Shown here piece after piece: positions 45,809-54,753 of a stretch of DNA of 64,000 nucleotides; the stretch's first letter is position 1; every line of letters starts with the position of its first letter. The position numbers and the translations under genes are program-made. The notes under the pieces are model-generated. The model ran no database searches. It was not told the DNA's origin and worked only from the letters and a program-made list of their open reading frames with translations. The stretch lies in NCBI RefSeq assembly GCF_017811755.1, contig NZ_JADDJF010000004.1, forward strand, positions 62,001-126,000, written 5' to 3'. Source of the stretch: Pararhodobacter sp. SW119. Its GTDB lineage: Bacteria; Pseudomonadota; Alphaproteobacteria; Rhodobacterales; Rhodobacteraceae.

Positions 45809-48204
45809 CCCGCGCGGCGCTCTCGGCGCTGCTGTCGCACTGGCGGCGGCATCCGTTGCAACTGGCGATGCTGCTGGCGGGGCTGGCGCTGGCGACCGCG
45901 CTCTGGTCCGGGGTGCAGGCGCTGAACGCCGAGGCGCGCGCGTCCTACGATCGCGCGGGGGCCTTTCTGGCCGAGGCGGATCTGGCGCGGCTGGAGGCGC
46001 CGGCGGGGCTGATCGACCAGGCCGACTACATCGCGCTGCGCCGCGCGGGCTGGCAGGTCTCGCCGGTGCTGGAGGGGCGGGTGGATCTGGGTGCGTCACG
46101 CGTCACGCTTCTGGGGGTGGAGCCGATGACCGCCCCGCCGGGGGCTGTGGCAGCCGACCTGACCGGCGCCGATCCCGTGGCCTTCATGTCCGCGCCGGGT
46201 CAGGGTTTCGCCGCGCCCGAGACGATCCGGGCGGTGGGTGACGCGCCTTTCGAGCTGATCGAAGCGCCCGAGGTGCCGGTGGGCCAGGTGCTGGTCGATA
46301 TCGGGCTGGCGCAGGCGCTGCTGGGCCTTGAGGGGCAGGTTGGGCGGCTGGTTCTGCTGCCGAATCAACCGCTTGGCCTGCCGCCGCTGAATGAGATTGC
46401 GCCGCATTTGCAGCGCGTCGATCCGGAGACCGAGACCGATCTGGCGGCGCTGACCGACAGCTTCCATCTGAACCTGACCGCCTTTGGCCTGCTGGCCTTT
46501 GCCGTCGGCCTGTTCATCGTCCACGCCGCCGTGGGTCTGGCCTTCGAGCAGCGGCGCGGGGTCTTTCGGACGATGCGCGCTTTGGGCCTGCCGCTGGGCC
46601 GGCTGATGGCGCTGCTGGCGGCCGAGATGCTGATCATGGGCCTGCTGGCCGGGACCGTGGGGCTGGTGTTGGGCTATCTGGTCGCGGGGGTGCTGCTGCC
46701 CGATGTCGCGGCGACCCTGCGCGGCCTTTACGGCGCGCCGGTGTCGGGCACGCTGCAGTTCCGCCCCGCCTGGGCGGCGGCGGGGCTGGCGATGGCGCTG
46801 GCGGGGGTGCTGGTCGCGGGCGGGCAGGGCCTGTGGCAACTGGCGCGGCTGCCGGTGCTGGCGCCGGCGCGGCCGCGCGCCTGGGCACGCGCCTCGGGCC
46901 GGGGGATGCGGGTGCAGGGGGTCGCGGCGACGGGGCTGGCGTTGCTGGCGGGCGCGCTGGTCGTGATCGGCGACGGGCTGATCGCGGGGTTCGTGCTGCT
47001 GGCGGCGCTGCTGCTGGCTGCCGCACTTTTCGTGCCGCTGGTCCTGGCCGCGATCTGCGCGCTGGGCGAGCGGTGGGCGCGCGGGCCGGTGGCGCAGTGG
47101 TTCTGGGCCGACGGGCGGCAGAACCTGCCGCGCCTGAGCCTCGCCCTGATGGCGCTGATGCTGGCGCTGGCCGCGAATATCGGGGTCGGCACGATGGTGT
47201 CGAGCTTTCGCACCACCTTCGTCGGCTGGCTCGACCAGCGCCTGGTGGCCGAGTTCTACGTCACCGCCCGCACCGAGGCCGAGGCCGAGGCGCTGCGCGC
47301 CGCCCTCGCCCCGCGCACCGACGCGGTGCTGCCGGTCTGGTTTGCCGAGGCGACGATCGCGGGCCTGCCCGCGCGCCTTTACGGGACCGCCGATCATGCG
47401 ACCTTCCGCGACCACTGGCCGCTGATCGCCGAGGCGCCCGGGGCGTGGGACCGGCTGGCCGCGGGCGAGGGGGTGATGATCAACGAACAACTCGCCCGCG
47501 CCGCGGACCTGTGGCCGGGCGATACGGTCGATCTGCCGGGCGCCGGTCGGCTGGCGGTGGCCGGGGTCTATTCGGACTACGGCAATCCGCGCGCGCAGGT
47601 CATGCTGGGGATCGACGCGTTCCTTGCGGCCTTTCCGCAGGCCCCGCGCCTCAGCCACGCGGTGCGCATGGACGCCGCCGAGGTGCCGGCGCTGATGGCC
47701 GATCTGCAGGACGATCTGGGCCTGCCGCACACGCTGATGAGCGATCAGGCGCAGGCCAAGGCGGTGTCGCTGCAGATCTTCGAGCGGACCTTCGTGGTCA
47801 CCGGCGCGCTGAATATCCTGACGCTGTCGGTGGCGGCGCTGGCGCTGTTCGCGAGCCTCGTGACGCTGTCGGGGATGCGGCTGGCGCAGCTGGCGCCGCT
47901 CTGGGCGCTGGGGCTGACGCGGCGGCGGCTGGCGGCGCTGGATCTGGCGCGCGGCATGGTGCTGGCGGGGCTGACCGCGGTGCTGGCGCTGCCGGTGGGG
48001 CTCATGCTGGCGCAGGTGCTGCTGGCGGTGATCAATGTGCAGGCCTTCGGCTGGCGCCTGCCGATGCAGGTCTTTCCCGCCGACTGGGCGCGGCTGGGCG
48101 CCTGGGCGCTGCTGGCCGCACTGGTCGCCTGCGCGCTGCCGGCGCTGCGGCTGGCGCGCAGCGCGCCGGCCGACCTGATCCGGGTCTTTGCGCATGAACG
48201 CTAG
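45805..48204 (+). CDS. ABC transporter permease, duplicated FtsX domains
   Basis: A 799-residue permease with two FtsX/MacB domains and about eight to ten helices, as in LolCE-type or attFG-fusion permeases. After an N-terminal helix comes a large periplasmic segment, then a helix trio (LTAFGLLAFAVGLFIVHAAVGLAF ... GLPLGRLMALLAAEMLIMGLLAGTVGLVLGYLVAGV), a central pair, a second periplasmic part, and a C-terminal trio (GALNILTLSVAALALFASLVTLSGM ... DLARGMVLAGLTAVLALPVGLMLAQVLLAVI). It overlaps the ATPase and the hydrolase genes. Substrate export, probably of a lipid or hydrophobic compound, is inferred. Confidence 0.88.
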   Translation: MTRAALSALLSHWRRHPLQLAMLLAGLALATALWSGVQALNAEARASYDRAGAFLAEADLARLEAPAGLIDQADYIALRRAGWQVSPVLEGRVDLGASRVTLLGVEPMTAPPGAVAADLTGADPVAFMSAPGQGFAAPETIRAVGDAPFELIEAPEVPVGQVLVDIGLAQALLGLEGQVGRLVLLPNQPLGLPPLNEIAPHLQRVDPETETDLAALTDSFHLNLTAFGLLAFAVGLFIVHAAVGLAFEQRRGVFRTMRALGLPLGRLMALLAAEMLIMGLLAGTVGLVLGYLVAGVLLPDVAATLRGLYGAPVSGTLQFRPAWAAAGLAMALAGVLVAGGQGLWQLARLPVLAPARPRAWARASGRGMRVQGVAATGLALLAGALVVIGDGLIAGFVLLAALLLAAALFVPLVLAAICALGERWARGPVAQWFWADGRQNLPRLSLALMALMLALAANIGVGTMVSSFRTTFVGWLDQRLVAEFYVTARTEAEAEALRAALAPRTDAVLPVWFAEATIAGLPARLYGTADHATFRDHWPLIAEAPGAWDRLAAGEGVMINEQLARAADLWPGDTVDLPGAGRLAVAGVYSDYGNPRAQVMLGIDAFLAAFPQAPRLSHAVRMDAAEVPALMADLQDDLGLPHTLMSDQAQAKAVSLQIFERTFVVTGALNILTLSVAALALFASLVTLSGMRLAQLAPLWALGLTRRRLAALDLARGMVLAGLTAVLALPVGLMLAQVLLAVINVQAFGWRLPMQVFPADWARLGAWALLAALVACALPALRLARSAPADLIRVFAHER

Positions 48205-49273
48205 GCGCGCCCTCACCCGCCGCGGGCTGCTGCGGCTGCTGGCGGCGGGGGCGGCGTTGCCGGGCGTGGCGCGCGCGCAAGGCTTTGCCGGGCTGGGCAC
48301 GACGGCCGAGGGGTTCGCCACACCCCAGCGCGGCCGCGCGCTGGTCTTTCCCGACGATCACGGCCCGCACTGGGCCTTCCGGATCGAATGGTGGTACCTG
48401 ACCGCGGTTTTGCGCGGCGCCGACGGGCAGGAGTATGGCGCGCAGTGGACGCTTTTCCGCTCCGCGCTGGCGCCCGAGGAGGGGGCGGGCTGGGACGCGC
48501 CGCAGCTGTGGATGGGCCATGCCGGGCTGACCACGGCCACGCGGCATTTCAGCGCCGAGCGGTGGGCGCGCGGCGGGATCGGGCAGGCGGGGGTGACCGC
48601 TGGACCCTTCCGCGCCTGGATCGACGAGTGGGAAATGACCGGGCGCGCGCCCGAAGACGCCGACGCGCTGGACGCGCTGCGCGTGGTCGCGCGCGGCGGC
48701 GATTTCGGCTACCGGCTGGAGTTCGACGCCGAGGGGCCGCTGGTCCTGCAGGGCGACGCGGGCTATTCGGTGAAATCCCCCATCGGGCAGGCGAGCCATT
48801 ACTACTCGCAACCCTTCTACCGGGTGGCGGGGGTGCTGGACCTGCCCGAAGGCCCTGTCGAGGTGACGGGCCACGGCTGGCTGGACCGCGAATGGTCAAG
48901 CCAGCCCTTGCAGGACGATCAGGAGGGCTGGGACTGGCTGTCGCTGATTTTCGACGATGGCACGCGGATGATGGGGTTCCAGTTGCGCGGGGCCGAGGTT
49001 TTCACCTCGGGCACCTGGATCGGGCCGGACGGGCGCGCCACGCCCCTGCCCCACGGCGCGCTGCGCTTCACCGCGCTGGAAGAGGTGCAGGTCGCCGGGC
49101 GCGCGGTGCCGGTGCGCTGGCGGGTGGAGTGGCCCGAGGGCGGGCTGGCGATCGAGACCGAACCCCTGAACCCGCAAAGCTGGATGGCGACCTCGTTTCC
49201 GTACTGGGAGGGGCCGATCCGGTTTTCCGGCAGCCATGCCGGGCGCGGGTATCTGGAGATGACGGGTTACTGA
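48194..49273 (+). CDS. AttH/CrtC-like lipocalin-domain hydrolase, exported
   Basis: A 359-residue periplasmic protein. A twin-arginine-like start (NARRALTRRGLLRLLAAGAALPGVARA) precedes an AttH/CrtC-type lipocalin pair. FRIEWWYLTAVLRGADGQEYGAQWTLFR, MGHAGLTTATRHFSAER, GHGWLDREWSSQPLQDDQEGWDWLSLIFDDGTRMMGFQLR and WPYWEGPIRFSG are conserved in the family, which includes carotenoid 1,2-hydratase and Agrobacterium AttH. Activity here is unknown. It overlaps the permease by 11 bp, so all three genes are one operon like attEFGH. Overlaps the convergent next gene by 7 bp. Confidence 0.87.
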   Translation: MNARRALTRRGLLRLLAAGAALPGVARAQGFAGLGTTAEGFATPQRGRALVFPDDHGPHWAFRIEWWYLTAVLRGADGQEYGAQWTLFRSALAPEEGAGWDAPQLWMGHAGLTTATRHFSAERWARGGIGQAGVTAGPFRAWIDEWEMTGRAPEDADALDALRVVARGGDFGYRLEFDAEGPLVLQGDAGYSVKSPIGQASHYYSQPFYRVAGVLDLPEGPVEVTGHGWLDREWSSQPLQDDQEGWDWLSLIFDDGTRMMGFQLRGAEVFTSGTWIGPDGRATPLPHGALRFTALEEVQVAGRAVPVRWRVEWPEGGLAIETEPLNPQSWMATSFPYWEGPIRFSGSHAGRGYLEMTGY

Positions 49274-50646
49274 AGCGCGGCCAGCAGCACGGAGGAGCCC
49301 AGCGGCCCCTCGTCGCTCAGGATACCGGCATAGCGCGGATCGGCCAGCAGCGCGCGCAGGTCGGTGGCGCGGCCATCGACAAAGGCGGTGCCGCCGATCA
49401 GGCGCACGCCGTGGCTGTAATCGGCATAGCCCGCGCCATGCACGGTGCTGAGCGGCTGGATCGGCCGGCCGTCACGGTGGTGCCAGCCATAGATCGCCAC
49501 GCGGCCGGGGCGGGTGGCGAGGCGGTTGGTCAGCACCAGGTCCTTCTTGTGGCCGGCGATCAGGGTGCCGGCGGCGGCGCCGGCGCGGTTGCGCTGCGCC
49601 TCCAGCGTGGCGTTGTGGCGCAGCAGGTAATCGGTCGATTCCATCTGCGGCCCCGGCGTCATCGGCTGCGGGGCCAGCCGCAGCGGGGCCTGGGCGTGGA
49701 TCGCGTCGACCATGCGCGCGGTGGGCAGGAGCATGCCGAAACGCTCGGCGATGCGCGAGGCGGCGGGCAGGCCCATCGGCACGCGCACGAAGTCGCGGTC
49801 GTGGCCCAGCGCGAGGTAGTCGGGCAGCACGCAGATGGTGATGCGCGCGCGGGCGCCGGCGCTGGTGCGGCCCGACAGGGTCACGGGCACGAGGCGGCGC
49901 TGGAAATCGGGGAAGTTGCCGGACAGCACCGCCCGCGCGACGGCGGCGTCGCGGCGGCTCCCCGACAGATCGGCCAGCCGCGCCAGCGCCGCCCGCCCGC
50001 CGGGCGCGCCGGCGGGGCGCGACGGCAGGGCCGCGGCCTCGCAGGTGTCGCCCACGGCGGGGGCGGCGGCGAGGCGGGCGGGTATCGGCTGCGCTTCAGG
50101 GACGATGGCGGCAGATGCGGCAGGCCGGGGCGCGGGGCGGGGCGAGCGGTCCAGCGCCGCATCGGCGGTCAAGCGATCGGAAGGCGGCGCGTCGGGCGCC
50201 ACGGTGCGCAACGGGCGCTGCGGCGGGCGGGCGCGGGGGCGGTCCCGGATCACCGCGACGGATTGGGCCTGCTGTTCGGCAGCCTGCGCGGCTTCCTCCG
50301 CTGGCACGGGGCGCGGCGCGTCGGGCGCGGGATCGCTTACCGCCAGGCGCGGCGCGTCGAAGCCACGCGGCTCCCCGCGCAGGATCGGCGGGGGCTCGAC
50401 ATGCTCAGCGCGGGCGAAGCCGGCAACCGTGCGGGCGTCGGTCCCGGACCAGACGCGCGGCGGCTCGGCCGCGTAGGAAATCCGCGCCGGGGTGTCGGGC
50501 GGCCAGAACCAGTAGGCCGCGGCCCCCGAGGCGCCGAGCGCCAGAAACACCAAGCCGAGGATCGCCGCGGCAAGCCGGGGCGATGACGCGGTTGCGGGCG
50601 GCCGGGGATCGGCGCGCCTGTCAGGGGACGGGGGCGTTTTGCGCAT
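49267..50646 (-). CDS. Conserved hypothetical protein with N-terminal membrane anchor
   Basis: A 459-residue protein of unknown function. A cytoplasmic Pro/Arg-rich start leads to one membrane helix (AAAILGLVFLALGASGAAAYWFW, about residues 26-48). A long Pro/Ala/Arg-rich low-complexity linker (about 75-210) follows. The C-terminal part, about 220-459, is well ordered and conserved in other proteobacteria, with HKKDLVLTNRLATRPGRVAIYGWHHRDGRPIQPLSTVHGAGYADYSHGVRLI as its most striking stretch. The histidines and aspartates there suggest an enzyme (hydrolase-like) in the periplasm, but no family function is known. Convergent with the AttH-like gene. Confidence 0.7.
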   Translation of the reverse strand: MRKTPPSPDRRADPRPPATASSPRLAAAILGLVFLALGASGAAAYWFWPPDTPARISYAAEPPRVWSGTDARTVAGFARAEHVEPPPILRGEPRGFDAPRLAVSDPAPDAPRPVPAEEAAQAAEQQAQSVAVIRDRPRARPPQRPLRTVAPDAPPSDRLTADAALDRSPRPAPRPAASAAIVPEAQPIPARLAAAPAVGDTCEAAALPSRPAGAPGGRAALARLADLSGSRRDAAVARAVLSGNFPDFQRRLVPVTLSGRTSAGARARITICVLPDYLALGHDRDFVRVPMGLPAASRIAERFGMLLPTARMVDAIHAQAPLRLAPQPMTPGPQMESTDYLLRHNATLEAQRNRAGAAAGTLIAGHKKDLVLTNRLATRPGRVAIYGWHHRDGRPIQPLSTVHGAGYADYSHGVRLIGGTAFVDGRATDLRALLADPRYAGILSDEGPLGSSVLLAALQ

Positions 50647-50847
50647 GTCCTTGATTAGGCTCGTCGCCGCCCCGCGGCAACGGCCCGGCCGCCGGAAGCC
50701 TGCCCGATGCGCGGCGGACCGCCGATACGGTGCGGCCTGCGAGCGCGCGGCAGGCGGCGGATGAAGGTTTCGTTGCGGTTAATTTTCTGAAATTGTGAAA
50801 CAGGAACAACGCCTTGCCGACCTGCTCGCATGCGAGCAGACCCCGGG

Positions 50848-51597
50848 TCAGAGGCGGGTTTTCTTGAAGATGCCTTCGGGCAGGGCGCGGATGATGGCCA
50901 TGATCAGCCGCCAGACCGGGCGCACCCAGACCACGTCGCGCCCGCGCCGGGTCGCCTGAAAGATCGCCTCGGCGACCTCCTCGGGCTGGGCGGTCAGGCG
51001 GGGGGGCAGGTCCATCCCCTCGGTCATGCGCGTGGCGACGAAGCCGGGCAGCACGGTGATCACGCGCACCGGGCCGCGCGCGAAGCGGTTGCGCAGCCCC
51101 GAAAGATACGCGGTGAAGCCCGCCTTGGCCGCGCCGTAGACGTAGTTCGAGGCGCGCCCGCGCTCGCCGGCGACCGAGCTGATGCCGATGAGGGTGCCGG
51201 AGCCGCGCGCCTCGAACCGCTCGGCCAGTTCGGCCAGCAGGATCGCCGGCCCCTCGAAATTGCTGCGCAGCACGCGGATCGCCGCCGCCGGGTCGCGCTG
51301 GTTCTGATCCTGCGTGCCCATCAGGCCGACGGCGCAGACGGCGATCTCGGGCAGGACGGGCAGCGCGTCGAGGAAGGCGGCGAAGCCTTCGGGGTCGAGC
51401 GCGTCGAAGTCGTGGCAGGTAACCGTGACCCCGTGGCGCAGCCCGATGTCGGTGGCGTCCGGCGCCAGCGTCGCGGCGTCGCGGGCGGCCAGCATGACAG
51501 GGTGCCCGCCTTGCGCGAAACGCTGCGCGCAGGCGCGCGCGATGTCCGACCGCGCGCCGAGGATGAGGACCGCGCCCCCTGTTGCCGCGCCGGTCAT
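50848..51597 (-). CDS. dprE2: SDR-family reductase, DprE2-like (ketofuranose reductase)
   Basis: A 249-residue short-chain dehydrogenase. VLILGARSDIARACAQRFA is the cofactor loop (GARSDIAR instead of classical TGxxxGIG), and SSVAGERGRASNYVYGAAKAGFTAYLSGL gives the Ser and YxxxK active site. This GARSDIA and SNxVYGxxKAG pattern is characteristic of DprE2/Rv3791, which reduces the 2-keto intermediate to decaprenylphosphoryl-arabinose in mycobacteria. The start overlaps the DprE1-like stop as ATGA. It is the last gene of the four-gene operon. Confidence 0.85.
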   Translation of the reverse strand: MTGAATGGAVLILGARSDIARACAQRFAQGGHPVMLAARDAATLAPDATDIGLRHGVTVTCHDFDALDPEGFAAFLDALPVLPEIAVCAVGLMGTQDQNQRDPAAAIRVLRSNFEGPAILLAELAERFEARGSGTLIGISSVAGERGRASNYVYGAAKAGFTAYLSGLRNRFARGPVRVITVLPGFVATRMTEGMDLPPRLTAQPEEVAEAIFQATRRGRDVVWVRPVWRLIMAIIRALPEGIFKKTRL

Positions 51598-52919
51598 AGC
51601 GCCAGCCGCTGCGACTGCGCCGAGGCGAAGGCCTCGGCCAGCCCGGTCTTCTGGCGCATCTGCGCGAAGTCCGACCAGCGCGGGTCGGTCGCGTGCAGCG
51701 TTGCGGCGTCGAGGCGGGCGTCCTTGGCGAGGTAGAAGCGGCCGCCGTGGTCGGCGGTGATCCGGTCGAGTCGGTCCATGAGGGTCAGGCTTTCGCGGTT
51801 ATGGGGGAAATCGAGGGCGAGGGTGTAGCCCTCCATCGGGAACGACAGGCGGCTGTCCTGCGCGCCGAAGCGCTTGAGCACCGCCAGGAACGACCCTGCG
51901 CCGCGCGCGGCGATGGCACGCAGCAGCGCGTCGAGGCCCGCGGCGGCGGCGGGCAGCGGCAGGACGCACTGGAACTGAAGAAACCCGCGGCGGCCATAGA
52001 GGCGGTTCCAGCCGGCGACCGCGTCGAGCGGGTAGAAATAGCGGTCCCAGTCGACCAGCGCCGCGCCGGCCTTGCGGTTGCCGGCCCACCAGTAGGCGGC
52101 GTTGAAGGCGCGCAGCGTTAGCGGGTTGAGCGCGAAGGCGGGCAGATCGACGGGCAGGCTGCGGGCGCGGCGGCGGGGCACGTCGAACGGGGCGCGCCGC
52201 GCGGCGGGGGGCAGATCCTCGACGCCCGCGTGGCGGCCCAGCATCACCAGGCTGCGCCCCAGCGCCGGGCCGCGCGCGGTGCAGTCGATCCAGGCGACCG
52301 AATAGGGCGCGTCGAGATTCCCCTCGAACGCGTCGATGGCGGCGGAGAGCGAGGGCGCGGGTAGCGTGGTCTGCGCGATCCAGCCGCTCTCCACCGGTTG
52401 CAGGCGCAGGCCCGCGCGCAGGATCACGCCGGTCAGACCCATGCTGCCCAGCGTCCAGTGAAAGAGGTCGGAATGGGTGTCGTGCGACGCGCGGGTGACG
52501 GTGCCGTCGGCGCCCATCACGTCGATCCAGTCGAGGGCGGCGCCGAAGCTGCCGGCGCCGTGGTGGTTCTTGCCGTGGACATCGGCCGCGATGGCGCCGC
52601 CGAGGCTGACGAACTTGGTGCCCGGCGTGACCTGCGGAAACCAGCCGCGCGGCAGGAATGCGGCGATGACTTCGGCCAGGGTCACGCCGGCCTCAACCTC
52701 CAGCGTGCCGGTGGCGGGGTCGAAGGCGAGGAAGCGGTTGAAATGGCCCATCGAGACGGTGTTGGCGGCATTGAGCGCGCTGTCGCCATAGGCCCTGCCC
52801 ATCCCGCGCGCGATGGCCGGGCCGCGGGCCAGCGCCCGGGCCAGCGCATCGGCGTCGCGCGGCGCGCTGAGCGCGCAGTCGATGCGCGGGTAGCGGCCCC
52901 AGCCCGAGAGTTGGGTCAT
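51594..52919 (-). CDS. dprE1: FAD-dependent oxidase, DprE1-like
   Basis: A 441-residue FAD-binding oxidase of the vanillyl-alcohol oxidase fold. GMGRAYGDSALN (about residues 39-50) and DVHGKNHHGAGSFG (about 113-126) are the FAD-binding motifs of DprE1/Rv3790, which oxidises the 2-OH of decaprenylphosphoryl-ribose in mycobacteria. In the C-terminal substrate region, FPMEGYTLALDFP aligns with the mycobacterial SFPIPGWNICVDFP, putting Ala368 where the benzothiazinone-reactive Cys387 lies, while the catalytic Lys is kept as Lys399 in YLAKDAR. The start overlaps the GtrA stop as ATGA. Confidence 0.85.
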   Translation of the reverse strand: MTQLSGWGRYPRIDCALSAPRDADALARALARGPAIARGMGRAYGDSALNAANTVSMGHFNRFLAFDPATGTLEVEAGVTLAEVIAAFLPRGWFPQVTPGTKFVSLGGAIAADVHGKNHHGAGSFGAALDWIDVMGADGTVTRASHDTHSDLFHWTLGSMGLTGVILRAGLRLQPVESGWIAQTTLPAPSLSAAIDAFEGNLDAPYSVAWIDCTARGPALGRSLVMLGRHAGVEDLPPAARRAPFDVPRRRARSLPVDLPAFALNPLTLRAFNAAYWWAGNRKAGAALVDWDRYFYPLDAVAGWNRLYGRRGFLQFQCVLPLPAAAAGLDALLRAIAARGAGSFLAVLKRFGAQDSRLSFPMEGYTLALDFPHNRESLTLMDRLDRITADHGGRFYLAKDARLDAATLHATDPRWSDFAQMRQKTGLAEAFASAQSQRLAL

Positions 52920-53329
52920 GCCGGCCCCGGGCGGGTGAAGACGAAGGCGCGGTCGAGCCGGTACTTCACCACGTAGCCGATGGTCAGCCCGATGACCGCG
53001 CCGATCTCGCGCATCGTGTGGGTCTGCCAGATTGCCCAGAAGGCCGTCTCGGTCGCCCAGAAGATCGCAGTGGTGGCGATGCCGGTGGCGGTGTAGCGCG
53101 AGAACTGCCGGCCGGTGGCGCGGAACCCGGCGCTCTGCTGCCCGAAGATCCAGCGCCGGTCGAGCAGGTACTTCACCACCAGCCCGACCGCCGTGCCGAG
53201 GGCGACGGCGGCGACGAAATGGCCGGCGCTTTCGCCGAAGGCCAGCACCGCGCGCTGCGCCGCGAGGTTGGCCAGCACCGCCAGGACGGCGAAGGCCGCG
53301 TAGCGCAGGGCGAGTTCCCAACGGCTCAC
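52916..53329 (-). CDS. GtrA-family membrane protein
   Basis: A 137-residue protein with four predicted membrane helices, the GtrA (PF04138) pattern: FAVLAVLANLAAQRAVLA, AVALGTAVGLVVKYLLDRRWIF, a third around TGIATTAIFWATETAFW and a fourth around VIGLTIGYVVKYRLDRAFVF. Members flip or handle polyprenyl-linked sugars across the membrane. Rv3789 beside mycobacterial dprE1 belongs to this family. It starts with GTG and overlaps the HAD-UbiA stop as GTGA and the DprE1-like start as ATGA. Confidence 0.87.
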   Translation of the reverse strand: MSRWELALRYAAFAVLAVLANLAAQRAVLAFGESAGHFVAAVALGTAVGLVVKYLLDRRWIFGQQSAGFRATGRQFSRYTATGIATTAIFWATETAFWAIWQTHTMREIGAVIGLTIGYVVKYRLDRAFVFTRPGPA

Positions 53330-54753
53330 AACAGCACGGCCCCGAGGTAGAAGACGAAGATCAGCGCCAGCACCAGTTGGCTGACCCCGTCGCGCGCGGC
53401 AAAGACGATCGGATCGTCGTGCATGCGGCCGCGATGGGTGACCATGGTCATGCGGATGATCCAGTAGAGCAGCAGGAGGCAACTGCCCCAGAGGAGGAAA
53501 GGCGTGGAGTAGCGCGCGATCGTATCGGGTTCGCTGAGGTAAAGGACCATGACCAGCGCCGCGACGAACCCCGCGCCGGTGGCGACCTGGGTGACGATCG
53601 GCAGGTCGTCGACGACATAGCCGCGGCCCTTGGCGTCGTCGAAGCCGCGTTCGATGGCGTCGACCAGTTCGGCCTGGCGCTTGACCGCGGCGAGCGAGAG
53701 AAAGAAGAAGACCGAGAAGGCCAGCAGCCAGACCGAGGGCGTGATCGCGGTTGCGGCGGCGCCGGCCAGCACGCGCAGGGTGTAGAGCGTGGTCAGCACG
53801 AAGATGTCGATCAGCTGCCGGCGCTTGAGCCAGATCGAATAGAGCACGGTCAGCACGTAGTAGCCGGCCAGCACCAGAACGAAGCGCAGATCGAGCGTCA
53901 GGGCCAAAAGCAGGCCCGCACCCAGCATCGCCAGGATCAAGATCATGCCCTGCTTGATCGGCAGCGCGCCCGAGGCCAGCGGGCGCTCGCGCTTGCGCGG
54001 ATGGGCGCGGTCGGCGGAGAGGTCCAGGAGGTCGTTGAGCAGGTAGACGCTGCCGGCGACCAGTCCGAAGGCGATGAAGGCGGCGAGCGCGGCGAGGAAG
54101 GTCGCGGGGTCGAACTGGTGCGCGGCCAGCATCGGCAGGAAGACCAGCAGGTTCTTCAGCCACTGGTGCGGCCGGATCGCGTGCAGCGCCGGGGCCAGCG
54201 ACGCGGCGGGGGGGCTGAGGTGGCGGGCGTCGGGGTGGCGGGCCTCGACCCGGGCGCGCAGTGCGGGCGAGGCGCCGACGGTGATGGCGGCGTCGGCTTC
54301 GTGCCAGACCGGCAGGTCGGCGGTGCTGTCGCCCGCATAGACGAAGCCGGGATCAGTGAAGGTCTGGCGCAGGAAGTCGGCCTTGGCCGGGCCTTTGAGG
54401 TTGGTCGTGCCGTCGGAGCCGCGGGCGAAGTCGAAGAGGCCCAGATGGTCCGCCACCGCCTGCACCAGCGTGTCGTCGGCGGCCGAGACCAGCGCCGTGC
54501 GCCCGCCGGCCTCGCGCCAGTCGCGGATCAGGGTCAGCACCTGCTCGTCATAGGGCAGGAGCGTCGGATCGGGCGGCGCGCAATCCGCCAGCATCCGCTT
54601 GAGCGCGGCGCGCCGGCGGCTTTTGCCCAGCGTGTGCACGGCGCGAAACGGGATGCGCCAGTCGCTGGCCGTCGCCGCCCAGAAGCTTTCGAACAGAAGG
54701 TCGGAATGCACCAGCGTGCCGTCGAGGTCGACGACCAGCACACGATCCGCCAT
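53326..54753 (-). CDS. HAD phosphatase-UbiA prenyltransferase fusion (DPPR synthase-like)
   Basis: A 475-residue fusion. Residues 1-180 are a HAD-superfamily domain with VVDLDGTL (Asp9, Asp11), LVSAADDT, a lysine near 125 and YAGDSTADLP (about 139-148). Residues about 190-475 are a UbiA prenyltransferase with eight to nine helices, the first Asp motif NDLLDLSADRAHPRKRERP (Asn240, Asp241, Asp244, Asp248) and KRQAELVDAIERGFDDAKGRGY as the second. The UbiA half resembles Rv3806c, which joins decaprenyl phosphate to phosphoribose; in mycobacteria a separate phosphatase, Rv3807c, removes the 5'-phosphate. ATG 54753 was preferred to 54768; both are possible. First gene of the operon. Confidence 0.85.
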   Translation of the reverse strand: MADRVLVVDLDGTLVHSDLLFESFWAATASDWRIPFRAVHTLGKSRRRAALKRMLADCAPPDPTLLPYDEQVLTLIRDWREAGGRTALVSAADDTLVQAVADHLGLFDFARGSDGTTNLKGPAKADFLRQTFTDPGFVYAGDSTADLPVWHEADAAITVGASPALRARVEARHPDARHLSPPAASLAPALHAIRPHQWLKNLLVFLPMLAAHQFDPATFLAALAAFIAFGLVAGSVYLLNDLLDLSADRAHPRKRERPLASGALPIKQGMILILAMLGAGLLLALTLDLRFVLVLAGYYVLTVLYSIWLKRRQLIDIFVLTTLYTLRVLAGAAATAITPSVWLLAFSVFFFLSLAAVKRQAELVDAIERGFDDAKGRGYVVDDLPIVTQVATGAGFVAALVMVLYLSEPDTIARYSTPFLLWGSCLLLLYWIIRMTMVTHRGRMHDDPIVFAARDGVSQLVLALIFVFYLGAVLL

